Of a stretch of DNA of 43,825 nucleotides, positions 18,499 to 27,356 are shown in pieces. Source of the DNA: Nostoc mirabile CHAB5784 (GTDB lineage: Bacteria > Cyanobacteriota > Cyanobacteriia > Cyanobacteriales > Nostocaceae); assembly GCF_020829645.1 (NCBI RefSeq), contig NZ_JAIVFS010000068.1, forward strand, positions 1,536 through 45,360. Reading direction: 5' to 3'. The notes under the pieces are model-generated. The model searched no databases. It was not told the origin of the DNA and was given only the letters and a program-made list of their open reading frames with translations. Numbering within the stretch: position 1 is the stretch's first letter; every line of letters starts with the position of its first letter. The translations under genes were made by a program, and so were the position numbers.

Positions 18499-18612
18499 AT
18501 GAACAGCTACGAAATTAAATCAGAATTTGGCGATCGCTATTCCCAAGCTAGCACCTACCACGGTTTAGGAACGCTTGCAGAAGCAGAAGAAAATTACGCA
18601 GATATATATTGA
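18499..18612 (+). pseudogene. Remnant of a TPR-repeat protein
   Basis: A 37-codon frame reads FGDRYSQASTYHGLGTLAEA near its middle. This closely matches the repeating unit FGDRYSQASTYHQLG found in long TPR proteins of filamentous cyanobacteria. It stops after less than one and a half repeats. It is most likely a leftover of a larger gene, although a short peptide cannot be excluded. Confidence 0.55.
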
Positions 18613-18748
18613 GTATAAAAATGAATATTGGGGGGCGATCGCACGGGAGGCGTTAGAGAAATTACCAAAGTGATAGAGTGATAGCATTTAACAGGGGCGC
18701 GACCAGATCATACTCATTAGGTAGGTGTAGCAAGTTGGTACAATGGCA

Positions 18749-18874
18749 TTGTCAGCCAAAACAATCGCATTGTCAGCCAAAACAATCGCATTGTTAGTCG
18801 AAACAATCGCATTGTCAGTCGAAACAATCGCATTGTCAGTCGAAACAATCGTATTGTTAGTCGAAACAATCAAA
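18749..18874. repeat. 21-bp minisatellite, 6 units
   Basis: Six tandem 21-bp units of the form TTGTCAGYCRAAACAATCGC plus A lie head to tail. Unit-to-unit changes are limited to a few positions. Because 21 is a multiple of 3, frames stay open; the minus strand would read a repeating IVSTDNA-like heptapeptide, but no credible gene is attached. Confidence 0.9.
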
Positions 18875-19139
18875 TTGCAAGAGGTTGCATTGAGATAACA
18901 CGGCGATGCAAATACTCAACGGCAAGACAGCACTTATTGGCAAGTAGCGCGATCGCATCAATATAATAGCGCTTGTGTGTTGAGTCCAATACAGACCTAA
19001 CCCCCAACCCCTTCCCTACAAAGGAAGGGGAGTAAGATTTAAAGCCTCTCTCCTAAAAGGAGAGAGGAATGGAAGTGAGGTCAAAGTATATGCCAAAACT
19101 ACGTCAAAATTTAAATAAACGCGATCGCACTTACCGACA

Positions 19140-19499
19140 ATGCAGATTACCCAAAGTCTCCATACAGCAATTCTCGTGACTGACTTAGAACGCTCCGAAC
19201 AGTTTTATGGCAAAGTATTAGGATTATCCAAAATAGATCGTTCCCTGAAATACGCTGGTGCATGGTATCAAGTCGGCAACTATCAAATTCACCTGATAGT
19301 TGCACCTACTGCCCCCACTGAAAACCCAAACGAAAAATGGGGACGCAACCCCCACGTCGCTTTCTCAGTCGCTAACTTGGACGCCGCTAAACAAGAGTTG
19401 CTCAATCATAATTATCCCATTCAACCCAGCGCCTCAGGCCGCCCTGCTTTGTTTACTCAAGATCCAGATGGGAATATTGTTGAGTTGAGTCAGCAATGA
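19140..19499 (+). CDS. VOC-family (glyoxalase/bleomycin-resistance fold) protein
   Basis: The protein has 119 residues and one vicinal-oxygen-chelate domain made of two beta-alpha-beta3 modules. Features are HTAILVTDLERSEQFYGKVLGL at the N-terminus, a histidine (IHLIV) at the end of module 1, HVAFSV at the start of module 2 and the closing DPDGNIVEL with its glutamate. These give the usual metal-binding set. Members act as isomerases, dioxygenases or antibiotic-binding proteins, and the substrate cannot be told here. The start at 19140 gives the normal length. Confidence 0.88.
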   Translation: MQITQSLHTAILVTDLERSEQFYGKVLGLSKIDRSLKYAGAWYQVGNYQIHLIVAPTAPTENPNEKWGRNPHVAFSVANLDAAKQELLNHNYPIQPSASGRPALFTQDPDGNIVELSQQ

Positions 19500-19502
19500 A
19501 AG

Positions 19503-19612
19503 GGAGTGGGGAGTGGGGAGTGGGGAGTAGGGGAAGCAGGGGAAGAAGAACTATTTATTGATTATTGACAAATGACAAATGACCAATGACAAATGACCAA
19601 TGACTAATGACC
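19503..19612. repeat. STRR tracts (GGGAGTG)n and (ATGACCA/ATGACAA)n
   Basis: Two heptamer tracts lie between the VOC gene and the recombinase-like gene: GGGAGTG units at about 19503-19530 and ATGACAA/ATGACCA units at about 19568-19612. The second tract runs directly into the ATG of the recombinase-like gene and leaves no ribosome site. Confidence 0.8.
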
Positions 19613-19613
19613 A

Positions 19614-20930
19614 ATGAAAATAATTGCCTACTCTTACACCAATCCTCTACTAGAATCTGCTCTCGATCAAGCCGATTGGGGATGGGAGGTGGATCGGGTT
19701 TATGAAGATTTGGGCAAGCCAGAGTCTTCTGGACACGCTACGCGAACGCAATTACAACAATTATTTACCGATTGCGAAACTGAACCAGCAGATTATCTCT
19801 TGATTCGTCGGTTGGAAGAATTAGGGGATACTGTAGAGGAAATTAGCGATCGCTTACATAAACTCGAAGTAATGGGAGTAGCAATAATTGCCACAGAACA
19901 ACCCTATACTTCCGAAAATTACCCTCTGGGCGCTGACTTGCTGAATTTGCTACACGCAATCCAACGTCAGCAACGTAGCCGTCGCATCCGTCAAGGACAC
20001 GCCCGTAATCGTCTCGATGTTGCACCGCCACCCGGCAAAGTTCCCTACGGCTATCGCAGAGGTAAGGGAAAATATACCATTGATCGCAGTACTTCACCAG
20101 TAGTCAAAGATTTTTTTGAACACTTTTTACTCTATGGTTCCCTGCGGGGTTCAGTTCGTTACTTGGCGAAAAAATACGGCAAAAAAATCTCTGTCACCAC
20201 AGGAAGACGCTGGCTAACTAATCCAGTTTATCGCGGCAATACAGCTTACCAAAATGGTGAAATTATCTCCAATACCCATATTCCGATAATTTCTAAAGAA
20301 GAAGCTGCCCAAGTTGACCGACTTTTACGCCGTAACAGCCGTTTACCATCTCGAACTGCTAGTGCGCCACGTTCTTTAGCTGGGTTGGTTGTCTGTGCTG
20401 AGTGTCAGTCACACATGACAGTTACTCGTGTCACCCAACGCAACCAAGATAAGGAGTATCTTTATTTACGTTCTAATAGCTGTCCTCAACGCCCTAAGTG
20501 TAAGGCTATTCCCTACCAAGAGGTTTTAGAACATACAATTGAAACGGTTTGCCGTGACTTACCCTTAGCTGTAGCGGGGATGAATTTTCCTCAGTTAGAT
20601 GCAGTGAAGAATAGTTTAGGACAAGCGATCGCTCGTCAGCAAGAAATACTTGCTCAGTTACCTGCTTTAATCGAAACTGGAATTTTAGATGTTGAAACAG
20701 CAAAGTTAAGGGCTTACAAACTCCGCACAGAAATTTCTGCACTCGAAGCAAAGTTGGCGACTCTTCCCCCAGTTAACTTGCGTTCTGTTGCCCAAGCTGT
20801 TTCCATACCACAATTTTGGTTAGACTTGTCGGAAACAGAGCGACGATTTTACTTTCGAGAATTTATCAGACAAATTGACATTACTCTTCAAAATAAAGAA
20901 TTAAAACTCCGAGTTATTTTTATTTTTTAA
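19614..20930 (+). CDS. Large serine-recombinase-like protein, probably without catalytic activity
   Basis: The 438-residue layout is that of a large serine recombinase: an N-terminal resolvase-like domain (about 1-130), a recombinase domain (about 140-240, GKVPYGYRRGKGKY and the GRRWLTNPVYRG block), a zinc ribbon (Cys261, Cys264, Cys290, Cys296) and a coiled-coil (about 325-385). Aligned residue by residue with gamma-delta resolvase, position 10 (the nucleophilic Ser of YARVS) is Asn in AYSYTN, and the DRLGRDT motif with two active-site arginines is EELGDT. Related cyanobacterial proteins such as the XisF excisase group come to mind. This one may bind DNA without cutting it. An ATGACCA repeat abuts the start codon. 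Confidence 0.8.
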   Translation: MKIIAYSYTNPLLESALDQADWGWEVDRVYEDLGKPESSGHATRTQLQQLFTDCETEPADYLLIRRLEELGDTVEEISDRLHKLEVMGVAIIATEQPYTSENYPLGADLLNLLHAIQRQQRSRRIRQGHARNRLDVAPPPGKVPYGYRRGKGKYTIDRSTSPVVKDFFEHFLLYGSLRGSVRYLAKKYGKKISVTTGRRWLTNPVYRGNTAYQNGEIISNTHIPIISKEEAAQVDRLLRRNSRLPSRTASAPRSLAGLVVCAECQSHMTVTRVTQRNQDKEYLYLRSNSCPQRPKCKAIPYQEVLEHTIETVCRDLPLAVAGMNFPQLDAVKNSLGQAIARQQEILAQLPALIETGILDVETAKLRAYKLRTEISALEAKLATLPPVNLRSVAQAVSIPQFWLDLSETERRFYFREFIRQIDITLQNKELKLRVIFIF

Positions 20931-20943
20931 TTGAATGGAAACG

Positions 20944-22113
20944 CTATTTCTGAGGTGGTTGATCCTTAGTATACGCAACAGGTTTCGGCCCTGCATTTCG
21001 CACATTGACAACTTTATTTAGGATATCAAACCAAAAAGGCGCACCCATCGCAATAGCCAAACCACTCACTATCCAACCGCAAATTAATTTGAAAACCTGC
21101 GAAGCTCTGATATAAATCCTATTCGATTCTGTACGATCTAATAACTCAAACTGTTGATTAATATTTTGCCATCCAATGGGTACAGAAGCATTTCCTAATA
21201 GCTTTTCAATCTCTTTTCTGGCTTCTTGATCATTAATATAATCGATTTTTTGACTTGCACTTTGAGTAATAGTAGAGCGGATAACCGAATCCTGCGACAG
21301 CCTTTTAACAAGGTGAAATGTATCAGTATTTGTTAAGAAGGCAACTAATATTCCAATTAAAATAGCAACTCCTTTGGCATTCCGCTTATAAACACCACTA
21401 GCTCGATCCATAGAGCGATCAAACCATGTTTCGACTTCATTTTTAAACTGATTTATTTCTTCCGTGAGGTCGCCAACCTTTATCCGACTACGTTGGGCAA
21501 TCACACCAAGACTCTTGATTAAATTGTCAGGTACTTCATTAGGTATCTCATCATTAACAAAATCTATAAATTTTTGGTCAATATCTCCATAAATTTCTTT
21601 AATTTTCTGGTAACTTGCACTCGTTGGATTATTAATACCTTTTTTAAGTTCTTTGTAAGATGCTAATATCATGTGCAAGTTGGTTTTAACTTCTTCACTA
21701 GGATGTTTCACATAATTAATTAACTGGGGAATTTTTAATGTATCTAATAAAGTAATCGCAAATGTTTCAGAAGGAAGATAGGAAGGGCCACTTTGTTTTT
21801 CTAGTATTTGTTTGTCAGGGTTTTTAGTAATTTCCCGAAAATGCTTTTCTACCTTACCCTTAGCTTGCTGATTCAATGTATTAATCAAAGGATCGTCATA
21901 AAGTTTCCGTACCAACTTTATTGCATTAATAATATCTGATTTTCCACTTTCACTACCACCTGCTAAAAGTAATTCAATTGAACTTTTTAAATGTTTAACT
22001 CTCCATTGTAATAATGTGGCGATTATTTCCTGGATTTCCGAAGCTAGCAAGCTCAAAATCAAGTAAATAAAAACTAAGCCAAGAGTAATATCTACAACTA
22101 CAGGTAAATTCAT
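20944..22113 (-). CDS. Membrane-anchored protein of unknown function
   Basis: The protein is about 389 residues from the ATG at 22113 (MNLPVVVDITLGLVFIY), with GGAG 7 bases upstream; an open frame up to 22191 is ignored. There is one hydrophobic helix at the N-terminus, a long charged helical middle (about 30-260), a second membrane segment (KGVAILIGILVAFL) and a third near the C-terminus followed by GAPFWFDILNKVVNVRNAG. The same layout, with the GAPFWFD-NVRNAG ending, is known to me from uncharacterised proteins of many bacteria. The function is unknown. The gene is convergent with the recombinase-like gene, 13 bases apart. Confidence 0.75.
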   Translation of the reverse strand: MNLPVVVDITLGLVFIYLILSLLASEIQEIIATLLQWRVKHLKSSIELLLAGGSESGKSDIINAIKLVRKLYDDPLINTLNQQAKGKVEKHFREITKNPDKQILEKQSGPSYLPSETFAITLLDTLKIPQLINYVKHPSEEVKTNLHMILASYKELKKGINNPTSASYQKIKEIYGDIDQKFIDFVNDEIPNEVPDNLIKSLGVIAQRSRIKVGDLTEEINQFKNEVETWFDRSMDRASGVYKRNAKGVAILIGILVAFLTNTDTFHLVKRLSQDSVIRSTITQSASQKIDYINDQEARKEIEKLLGNASVPIGWQNINQQFELLDRTESNRIYIRASQVFKLICGWIVSGLAIAMGAPFWFDILNKVVNVRNAGPKPVAYTKDQPPQK

Positions 22114-22391
22114 TGACAGTCTCCAATAATCTTTTAGCTGTTTATTGTTATAAAAAGTGCTTAATAAAATTGTATAACATAGATATTGCAATTGAATAGT
22201 TGCTTAATTAAATTTAAAACAATAATGTTTACTTATTTAGATAATCTTATTTAACAATAATTTTTGATGATTAATTATTAACTTGTTTTTTAGTTAACAG
22301 ATAATTATCTTTTTCGTAGAATTACTATTAAAATAAATCACATATATAGGAATCATATTTGATTTCTGAAAAAATCTCGGTAGTCTTGTAA

Positions 22392-22532
22392 TGGACTGTC
22401 ATGGCTAAAATGATTGCAAAAAAATTGTAGGTTGGGTGGAGGCTTTGCGTAACCCAACATCCTGATATATGTTGGGTTGCGCTCCGCTCCACCCAACCTA
22501 CGTCTAATGCACTATTTTGCGTAGACAGTCCA
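22392..22532. mobile_element. MITE-like repeat with nested inverted repeats
   Basis: The outer arms TGGACTGTC (22392-22400) and GACAGTCCA (22524-22532) are perfect complements. Inside them GTAGGTTGGGTGGAG (22427-22441) pairs perfectly with CTCCACCCAACCTAC (22487-22501). A relative of the inner unit occurs at 24841-24960. The rest of the AT-rich spacer 22114-22923 shows no gene. Confidence 0.75.
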
Positions 22533-22923
22533 CTACGTGCATTTCAAAAATCAAATACTAGTCCTATAGTATTGAATTAGTGTAGTAATAACTCACTAAT
22601 TTTCTGAAACTAACCAGATAAAAATTAAGTAGATAAAAGTTAAAACAAGGTCACATACAAAATAAAATACAAGTTGATTTACGGACTATATAATAGGTAA
22701 TAAATAATTTATTGCATGTATTATTTTTATCATTTATAGGCTGAAATGTGATTTAAATAACCAATATAAGTTTTTCAAAAAATAGCGCTAATTAGAAAAA
22801 ATTGAGTTAATCTTGGAAACTAGCAATTGTTAATAACATACGTTGTTACTGGGTGACAACATTGGAGATTCGCTAGATGTCTCTATGTAATCAAACCAGA
22901 AAGTAAAATGATTAACATAGAAT

Positions 22924-24543
22924 ATGCAAGAAGGAAGCTTTATTTGGAGTCATCTAGAAAAACAGCATCGCACCGTTGACAAATGGATTGATTGGGTATG
23001 GCTAATGGTGTTGCTGGTGGCAGCAGTGTTACTGTTTAGCATCAATCTGGGAGGATTGCCACTGCGAGATTGGGATGAAGGGACTGTGGCACAGGTTGCT
23101 CGTGAAATTTGGCACGCTCCAGCAGGTTCAATGCGTTGGCTTTACCCAACGTTAGGAGGCGAACCATATCATAACAAGCCGCCTTTAATGCATTTGTTAA
23201 TAGCTTGGGCTTATTCTCTAGGAGGCGAAAATGAGTTGACAACGCGCCTGCCTGGAGCAATTTTAACAGCCACATCTGTACCTTTACTGTATTGCATTGC
23301 TAGAGAGATATTTCGCCAACGTTGGGCTGCTATTTATAGCGCCTTGATTTATCTAACAATGCTACCTGTGGTGCGTCATGGGCGGTTGGCAATGTTGGAT
23401 GGGGCGATGGTAAGTTTTTTGATGGTGATGATGTTGTGCGTGTTGCGATCGCGCCGGGATTTACGTTATTGCCTTGGTGTTGGTGTTAGTTTTGGGTTGA
23501 TTTGCCTGACTCAAGGATTGCTAGGTGTATTACTAGGTGCGATCGCGATCGTCTTTCTGTTTTGGGATACGCCACGACTGCTCACTTGTTACTATCTGTG
23601 GATAGCAATCTTAATTGGCATTCTGCCTGTAGCTGCTTGGTATGGTGCCCAACTAGTTGAATATGGTTACACTTTTGCCCAAGTCGGGCTTGTAAACCCA
23701 TCACTAGGCCGAATTGGCTCATTTGTAGAGGGTAATCCTGAACCACCTTGGTACTATGTTATTGAACTTCTCAAATACACATGGCCGTGGCTATTATTCT
23801 TACCGCAAACTGTCCGCTTAACCTGGGAAAATCGCAACCTTAGTTGGGCAAAATTAGTAATGGCGTGGAGTGGTGTTTATCTGCTGGTAATTTCTTTCAT
23901 GATTACCAAAGTACCCTGGTATTTATTCCCGATTTACCCTAGTTTAGCTTTAGCTTTTGGTATCCAATTATCAGATACAGAAAATTCGCCTTTACTTTCA
24001 TCTTATCCCCGTGCTTGGGTCGCTGGTTTGGCGATACTTGCTGTAGCCGCTTCTGCTGGTAGCATTTATTTTAGTTGGGGTACAACACCAAAAACAGACT
24101 TACAACTGATTTTTGCAGCAGTAGCTTTAACTATGACCTTAGCAGCTATTTTGGCAGAACGAGGAGACGGGCAATTTCTGAAGATTTTGTTTTGGGGAAG
24201 TTATATTTCGTTGCTACTGTTAATGAAATCTAACTACTGGGTTTGGGAATTATCTGAAGCTTATCCAGTTAAACCAGTCGCCGCGATGATCGTGCGGGCA
24301 AATCCAGCTACGAGGAAGATTTACACATCTTTTCCCTATCATCGTCCCTCGTTGGATTTTTATAGCGATCGCACCATCATTCCCGCTTCTGTTGGCGAAC
24401 TAGAATATTATTGGCACTACAACGGGCAACCCTACTTTCTCCTTCATGCATCTGCTTTCAACAATCTCCAACTAGAGTCAATGAAGCTAGTTGATCAAGC
24501 TGAAGGCTGGAAGTTAGTTACAAAAGATACTAATCGTCTGTAA
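22924..24543 (+). CDS. GT39/ArnT-like lipid-linked-sugar glycosyltransferase
   Basis: A 539-residue inner-membrane protein with about 11-12 hydrophobic segments. After helix 1 comes LPLRDWDEGTVAQVAREI, the D-E motif of the periplasmic active site in the PMT/ArnT (GT-C) superfamily, then HNKPPLMHLL, another typical block (NKPP). A soluble C-terminal tail of about 90 residues follows the last helix. Members transfer a sugar from a polyprenyl-phosphate carrier to protein, lipid A or another acceptor on the outer face of the membrane. The acceptor is unknown here. The gene stands alone. Confidence 0.85.
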   Translation: MQEGSFIWSHLEKQHRTVDKWIDWVWLMVLLVAAVLLFSINLGGLPLRDWDEGTVAQVAREIWHAPAGSMRWLYPTLGGEPYHNKPPLMHLLIAWAYSLGGENELTTRLPGAILTATSVPLLYCIAREIFRQRWAAIYSALIYLTMLPVVRHGRLAMLDGAMVSFLMVMMLCVLRSRRDLRYCLGVGVSFGLICLTQGLLGVLLGAIAIVFLFWDTPRLLTCYYLWIAILIGILPVAAWYGAQLVEYGYTFAQVGLVNPSLGRIGSFVEGNPEPPWYYVIELLKYTWPWLLFLPQTVRLTWENRNLSWAKLVMAWSGVYLLVISFMITKVPWYLFPIYPSLALAFGIQLSDTENSPLLSSYPRAWVAGLAILAVAASAGSIYFSWGTTPKTDLQLIFAAVALTMTLAAILAERGDGQFLKILFWGSYISLLLLMKSNYWVWELSEAYPVKPVAAMIVRANPATRKIYTSFPYHRPSLDFYSDRTIIPASVGELEYYWHYNGQPYFLLHASAFNNLQLESMKLVDQAEGWKLVTKDTNRL

Positions 24544-24590
24544 GTTTAGGGCATTGGGCAAGTGGGCATGGGGCAGTGGTTATTAAATAT

Positions 24591-24738
24591 TAACGTGAGT
24601 TCGACAAGTCTTATTTGACCTCTCCCCCAGCCCCTCTCCGACACGGAGAGGGGAGCAAAAAGCTTAATTTTTCGTTGCTCCTCCCTTTCCGTTTCGGAGA
24701 GGGAGGCAGTCCGGGAGAGGTTCATCGAACTCACGTTA
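24591..24738. mobile_element. MITE-like repeat with TAACGTGAGTTCGA ends
   Basis: A 148-bp unit is bounded by TAACGTGAGTTCGA (24591-24604) and its exact complement (24725-24738). Inside are CTCTCCGACACGGAGAG and CCGTTTCGGAGAGG palindromes of the common cyanobacterial CTCTCC type. No coding capacity. Confidence 0.8.
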
Positions 24739-24800
24739 AATATTAGACCTCTTGCAAAAGTCTATCCCCTTTTCCACATCCCGTGAAAAGTCAGGTTGAG

Positions 24801-24989
24801 CAACCAATACGCTTGGGTTAAGCCAGAAAAATAAATTTGCGTAGGTTGGGGAGCCACTGCGCCCTTGCGGTTTCCCGACTTGAAGCATGTGGCGTTTGAG
24901 GAACGAAACCCAACATTTTCGGGCATTTGTTGGGTAACACTAAAGTTCAACCCAACCTACAATTATCCTTAACCCAAGCGTATTGGTTG
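24801..24989. repeat. Inverted repeat unit with CAATACGCTTGGGTTAAG arms
   Basis: The left arm at 24801-24822 and right arm at 24968-24989 are perfect 22-bp complements containing AATACGCTTGGGTTAAG. Nested within are GTAGGTTGGG (24841-24850) and CCCAACCTAC (24951-24960). An IS-end-like AGACCTCTTGCAAAAGTC lies just outside at about 24746. The right arm runs straight into the minisatellite that follows. Confidence 0.75.
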
Positions 24990-25322
24990 AGCAACAGCAT
25001 TTGCTTGTTGAGCAACAGCATTTGCTTGTTGAGCGACAGCATTTGCTTGTTGAGCGACAGCATTTGCTTGTTGAGCGACAGCATTTGCTTGTTGAGCGAC
25101 AGCATTTGCTTGTTGAGCGACAGCATTTGCTTGTTGAGCAACAGCATTTGCTTGTTGAGCAACAGCATTTGCTTGTTGAGCAACAGCATTTGCTTGTTGA
25201 GCAACAGCATTTGCTTGTTGAGTAACAGCATTTGCTTGTTGAGCGCTCGCATTTGCTTGTTGAGCGACAGCATTTGCTTGTTGAGCGACAGCATTTGCTT
25301 GTTGAGTAACAGCATTTGCTTG
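24987..25322. repeat. 21-bp minisatellite, 16 units
   Basis: Sixteen exact-length units of TTGAGCRACAGCATTTGCTT plus G run head to tail for 336 bp. Units differ mainly at one position (GCAACAG or GCGACAG). One unit is GCGCTCGC, and two units carry GTAACAG. Several frames are open on both strands (for example AVAQQAN heptapeptides on the minus strand), which follows from the 21-bp period. The array abuts a transposase relic on its right. Confidence 0.95.
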
Positions 25323-25454
25323 TTTGGAAGTAGGTACGGTACTCTCTCTTTTTTCCAACGTCATCAACAATTGGTCTGACAAGCTTAATTTACCTGGTCG
25401 TCCCGCAGGGTAGGACACAAAGAAAGAAGTTAAAAGGGTTTGGCGCAGCCTCAC
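25323..25454 (-). pseudogene. Transposase relic (N-terminal piece, IS5-type)
   Basis: On the minus strand the stretch GRPGKLSLSDQLLMTLE, then in a shifted frame REYRTYFQ, matches the N-terminal block RPxKLSLEDQLLxTLEYWREYRTYF of cyanobacterial IS5-type transposases. The frame is broken near codon LEK, and the protein then runs into the 21-bp repeat array, so nothing functional remains. Confidence 0.65.
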
Positions 25455-25729
25455 AAAGAAATGGTATTAGTAACTACCTCTGCTGTCTCTTTCGACGGAA
25501 CGATAGGAATTATCTCGAATTCAACAAGATCCTGCCAGTGGAATATCCACTCCTGAAATAAACGTATATCGTCACATTCCATCAGTTGAAAGCAACGATC
25601 AAAATTGACCTCAACCCAGCTATCTAAATACTTCAAACCTTCAGGCATCATGCGCCCTTTCTCTTGAAATCGGCGGTATATCTCTTTAGCCTTGCCATCC
25701 TTAAATCGCTCGACCACCATAAATAACAT
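25451..25729 (-). CDS. DUF3303 family protein
   Basis: The protein has 92 residues and starts MLFMVVERFKDGKAKEIYRR, then has MPEGLKYLDSWVEV, RCFQLME and DLVEFEIIPI. This is the whole pattern of DUF3303, small alpha/beta proteins of about 90 residues common in cyanobacteria and proteobacteria. No function is established. The AGGAAG site lies about 8 bases before the ATG at 25729. Its C-terminus touches the transposase relic. Confidence 0.85.
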   Translation of the reverse strand: MLFMVVERFKDGKAKEIYRRFQEKGRMMPEGLKYLDSWVEVNFDRCFQLMECDDIRLFQEWIFHWQDLVEFEIIPIVPSKETAEVVTNTISL

Positions 25730-25766
25730 CTTGTCTTCTTCCTCACACTGTAACTAACACGATCTA

Positions 25767-25975
25767 AGAGGTTGTTTGAAAAGTGTTTCGCTGTGACTTT
25801 AGGCACTTTTAGATCCCCCCTAACCCACGCCAGTCGCTCCACTTGGGGAGACCCCAAGACCGCGCTGGCTCCCCTTAAAAAGGGGGGAACCGGAATCAAA
25901 GTCCCCCTTAAAAAGGGGGATTTAGGGGGATCTAAAACTTTTGATACCGACAATAGGACTTTTCAAACATCCTCT
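25767..25975. mobile_element. MITE-like repeat with AGAGGTTGTTTGAAAAGT ends
   Basis: The arms at 25767-25784 and 25958-25975 pair in 17 of 18 positions. The interior carries GATCCCCC and GGGGGATC stretches and a TAAAAAGGGGG palindrome, all common Nostoc repeats. The right arm overlaps the stop codon of the alcohol dehydrogenase gene, so its insertion may have fixed that gene's end. Confidence 0.8.
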
Positions 25976-27023
25976 AAGGAATCATCGCTACCTTAATTAC
26001 CTGTCGCGCCTTCATCTCACAAAATACCTGTTCTAAATCTTTTAATGGCCGTTGTTCACTAATAAGTAACTCAAAGGGAATTTTGCGACTAGCGATCAGT
26101 GCAAGCGCCTCCTGCACATACTTTGGTGTATTATGGAACACGCCTTTGATGGTCAGTTCGCTGTAGTGTAGCTGTTCTGTGTTGACAGTAATGCTGGTAT
26201 CCCGTGGGCATCCACCGAATAAGTTGACTGTTGCACCAGGACGGGCGCAGGCGATGGCAGTTTCCCAAACACTTGGTACACCAGTTGCTTCAATCACTAC
26301 ATCTGCGCCCCATCCTTGGGTAAGTTCTTTCACTACACTGGGAATATCCGGGATTTGATGATAATTAAAAGTCTGGGCTGCACCCAATTTCTGACCAATT
26401 TCTAGCCTGTGGTTATTACCTCCCCATAGCAACACCTCAGATTTCTCACTCAATGCCGCCACAAACATCAGCCCGATCGCCCCATCTCCTAAGACGACTA
26501 CTTGATCTTTGGATTTGACATTAGAACGGGCTACACCATGCAACACACAAGCTAAGGGTTCCGTCATCGCTGCCAATTCCCACGGCAACTCATCGGGAAT
26601 CTGCAATAAATTATGCTCTACTATCGGTGCGGGAATTTTCAGGTATTCCGCAAAAGTTCCATTATTCCATGTCAGATTCGGACATAATGAATACTCTTGG
26701 CGTTGACAAAAAAAGCATTTTATGCAGGGTGCAGAATTATTAGCGACGATGCGATCGCCTAATTGCCAATTTGTAACACCTGCACCCAAAGCAACAATTC
26801 GCCCAGCCGCTTCGTGACCAAACAGGGTTGGCGGTATCAACATCCTGGCATGACCACCACGCCGCCAGACTTTCAAATCTGTACCACAAGTTGTTGCTGC
26901 GCCCACTTGGATCACAACTTCGCCAGCCGCCGGAGTAGGGTCAGGAACTTCCTCTAGGCGTAAATTTTCTTGCCCATAAAGTAACGCTGCTAACAAAGCT
27001 TTAAACCTATCAATTAGCTCCAT
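25974..27023 (-). CDS. Zinc-dependent medium-chain alcohol/polyol dehydrogenase
   Basis: The 349-residue MDR-family protein has catalytic-zinc ligands Cys46 (TTCGTDLK) and His70-Glu71 (FGHEAAG), and a structural-zinc lobe with Cys100, Cys103, Cys106 and Cys114. A Rossmann fold with GDGAIG binds NAD(P). The pattern is nearest to threonine/sorbitol/galactitol-type dehydrogenases, which oxidise a secondary alcohol to a ketone in the cytoplasm. The exact substrate is unknown. The stop codon lies in the arm of the MITE downstream. Confidence 0.88.
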   Translation of the reverse strand: MELIDRFKALLAALLYGQENLRLEEVPDPTPAAGEVVIQVGAATTCGTDLKVWRRGGHARMLIPPTLFGHEAAGRIVALGAGVTNWQLGDRIVANNSAPCIKCFFCQRQEYSLCPNLTWNNGTFAEYLKIPAPIVEHNLLQIPDELPWELAAMTEPLACVLHGVARSNVKSKDQVVVLGDGAIGLMFVAALSEKSEVLLWGGNNHRLEIGQKLGAAQTFNYHQIPDIPSVVKELTQGWGADVVIEATGVPSVWETAIACARPGATVNLFGGCPRDTSITVNTEQLHYSELTIKGVFHNTPKYVQEALALIASRKIPFELLISEQRPLKDLEQVFCEMKARQVIKVAMIP

Positions 27024-27115
27024 CCGATTTTATCAGTTGAAGCTATGTTGATAGGTTTAAAGTAAATTAGTCTTGATTTCTAGTCAGCTTTTATTAATCT
27101 AAAAATGGCGAAAAA

Positions 27116-27301
27116 CTAGGTATTCACTGCTGGCTGGGGAACCACTCCGGTGTTCCGGGTTTCCACATTAGGCAAGCGAGTAGCAGTTAATAGCGGTACT
27201 TCTTGTCGGCACGACAGGCAAAACCAATATAGTTCACCATGTCGGGCATGGCGCAGGAGGGAACCACCGCAGCATGGGCAGGTGTTGGCTCTCGTACTCA
27301 T
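27116..27301 (-). CDS. Small zinc-ribbon protein
   Basis: A 61-residue protein with CPCC at residues 8-11, then LYWFCLSC, giving a four-to-five-cysteine zinc ribbon (CxxC...CxxC) at the N-terminal half. The second half is low in structure. An AAGGAGG ribosome site stands a few bases upstream of the ATG at 27301, strong support that it is translated. Similar short proteins are common in cyanobacteria; none has a known job that I can name. It lies between the dehydrogenase and the glycosyltransferase genes on the same strand. Confidence 0.8.
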   Translation of the reverse strand: MSTRANTCPCCGGSLLRHARHGELYWFCLSCRQEVPLLTATRLPNVETRNTGVVPQPAVNT

Positions 27302-27356
27302 ACCAATGTCCTCCTTAAAAAAATTTGTTGTTTAAGCTGGATAAAAAAACAGTTGA

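Noticed and set aside
18688..18873. A 61-codon minus-strand ORF with IVSTDNA repeats
   Set aside because: It is only a reading of the 6-unit minisatellite, with no ribosome site or flanking domain.
24947..25454. Long overlapping ORFs through the 21-bp array (up to 161 codons, both strands) as repeat-protein genes
   Set aside because: A 21-bp period keeps frames open by itself. Several frames and both strands are open alike, and the longest one starts within a broken transposase.
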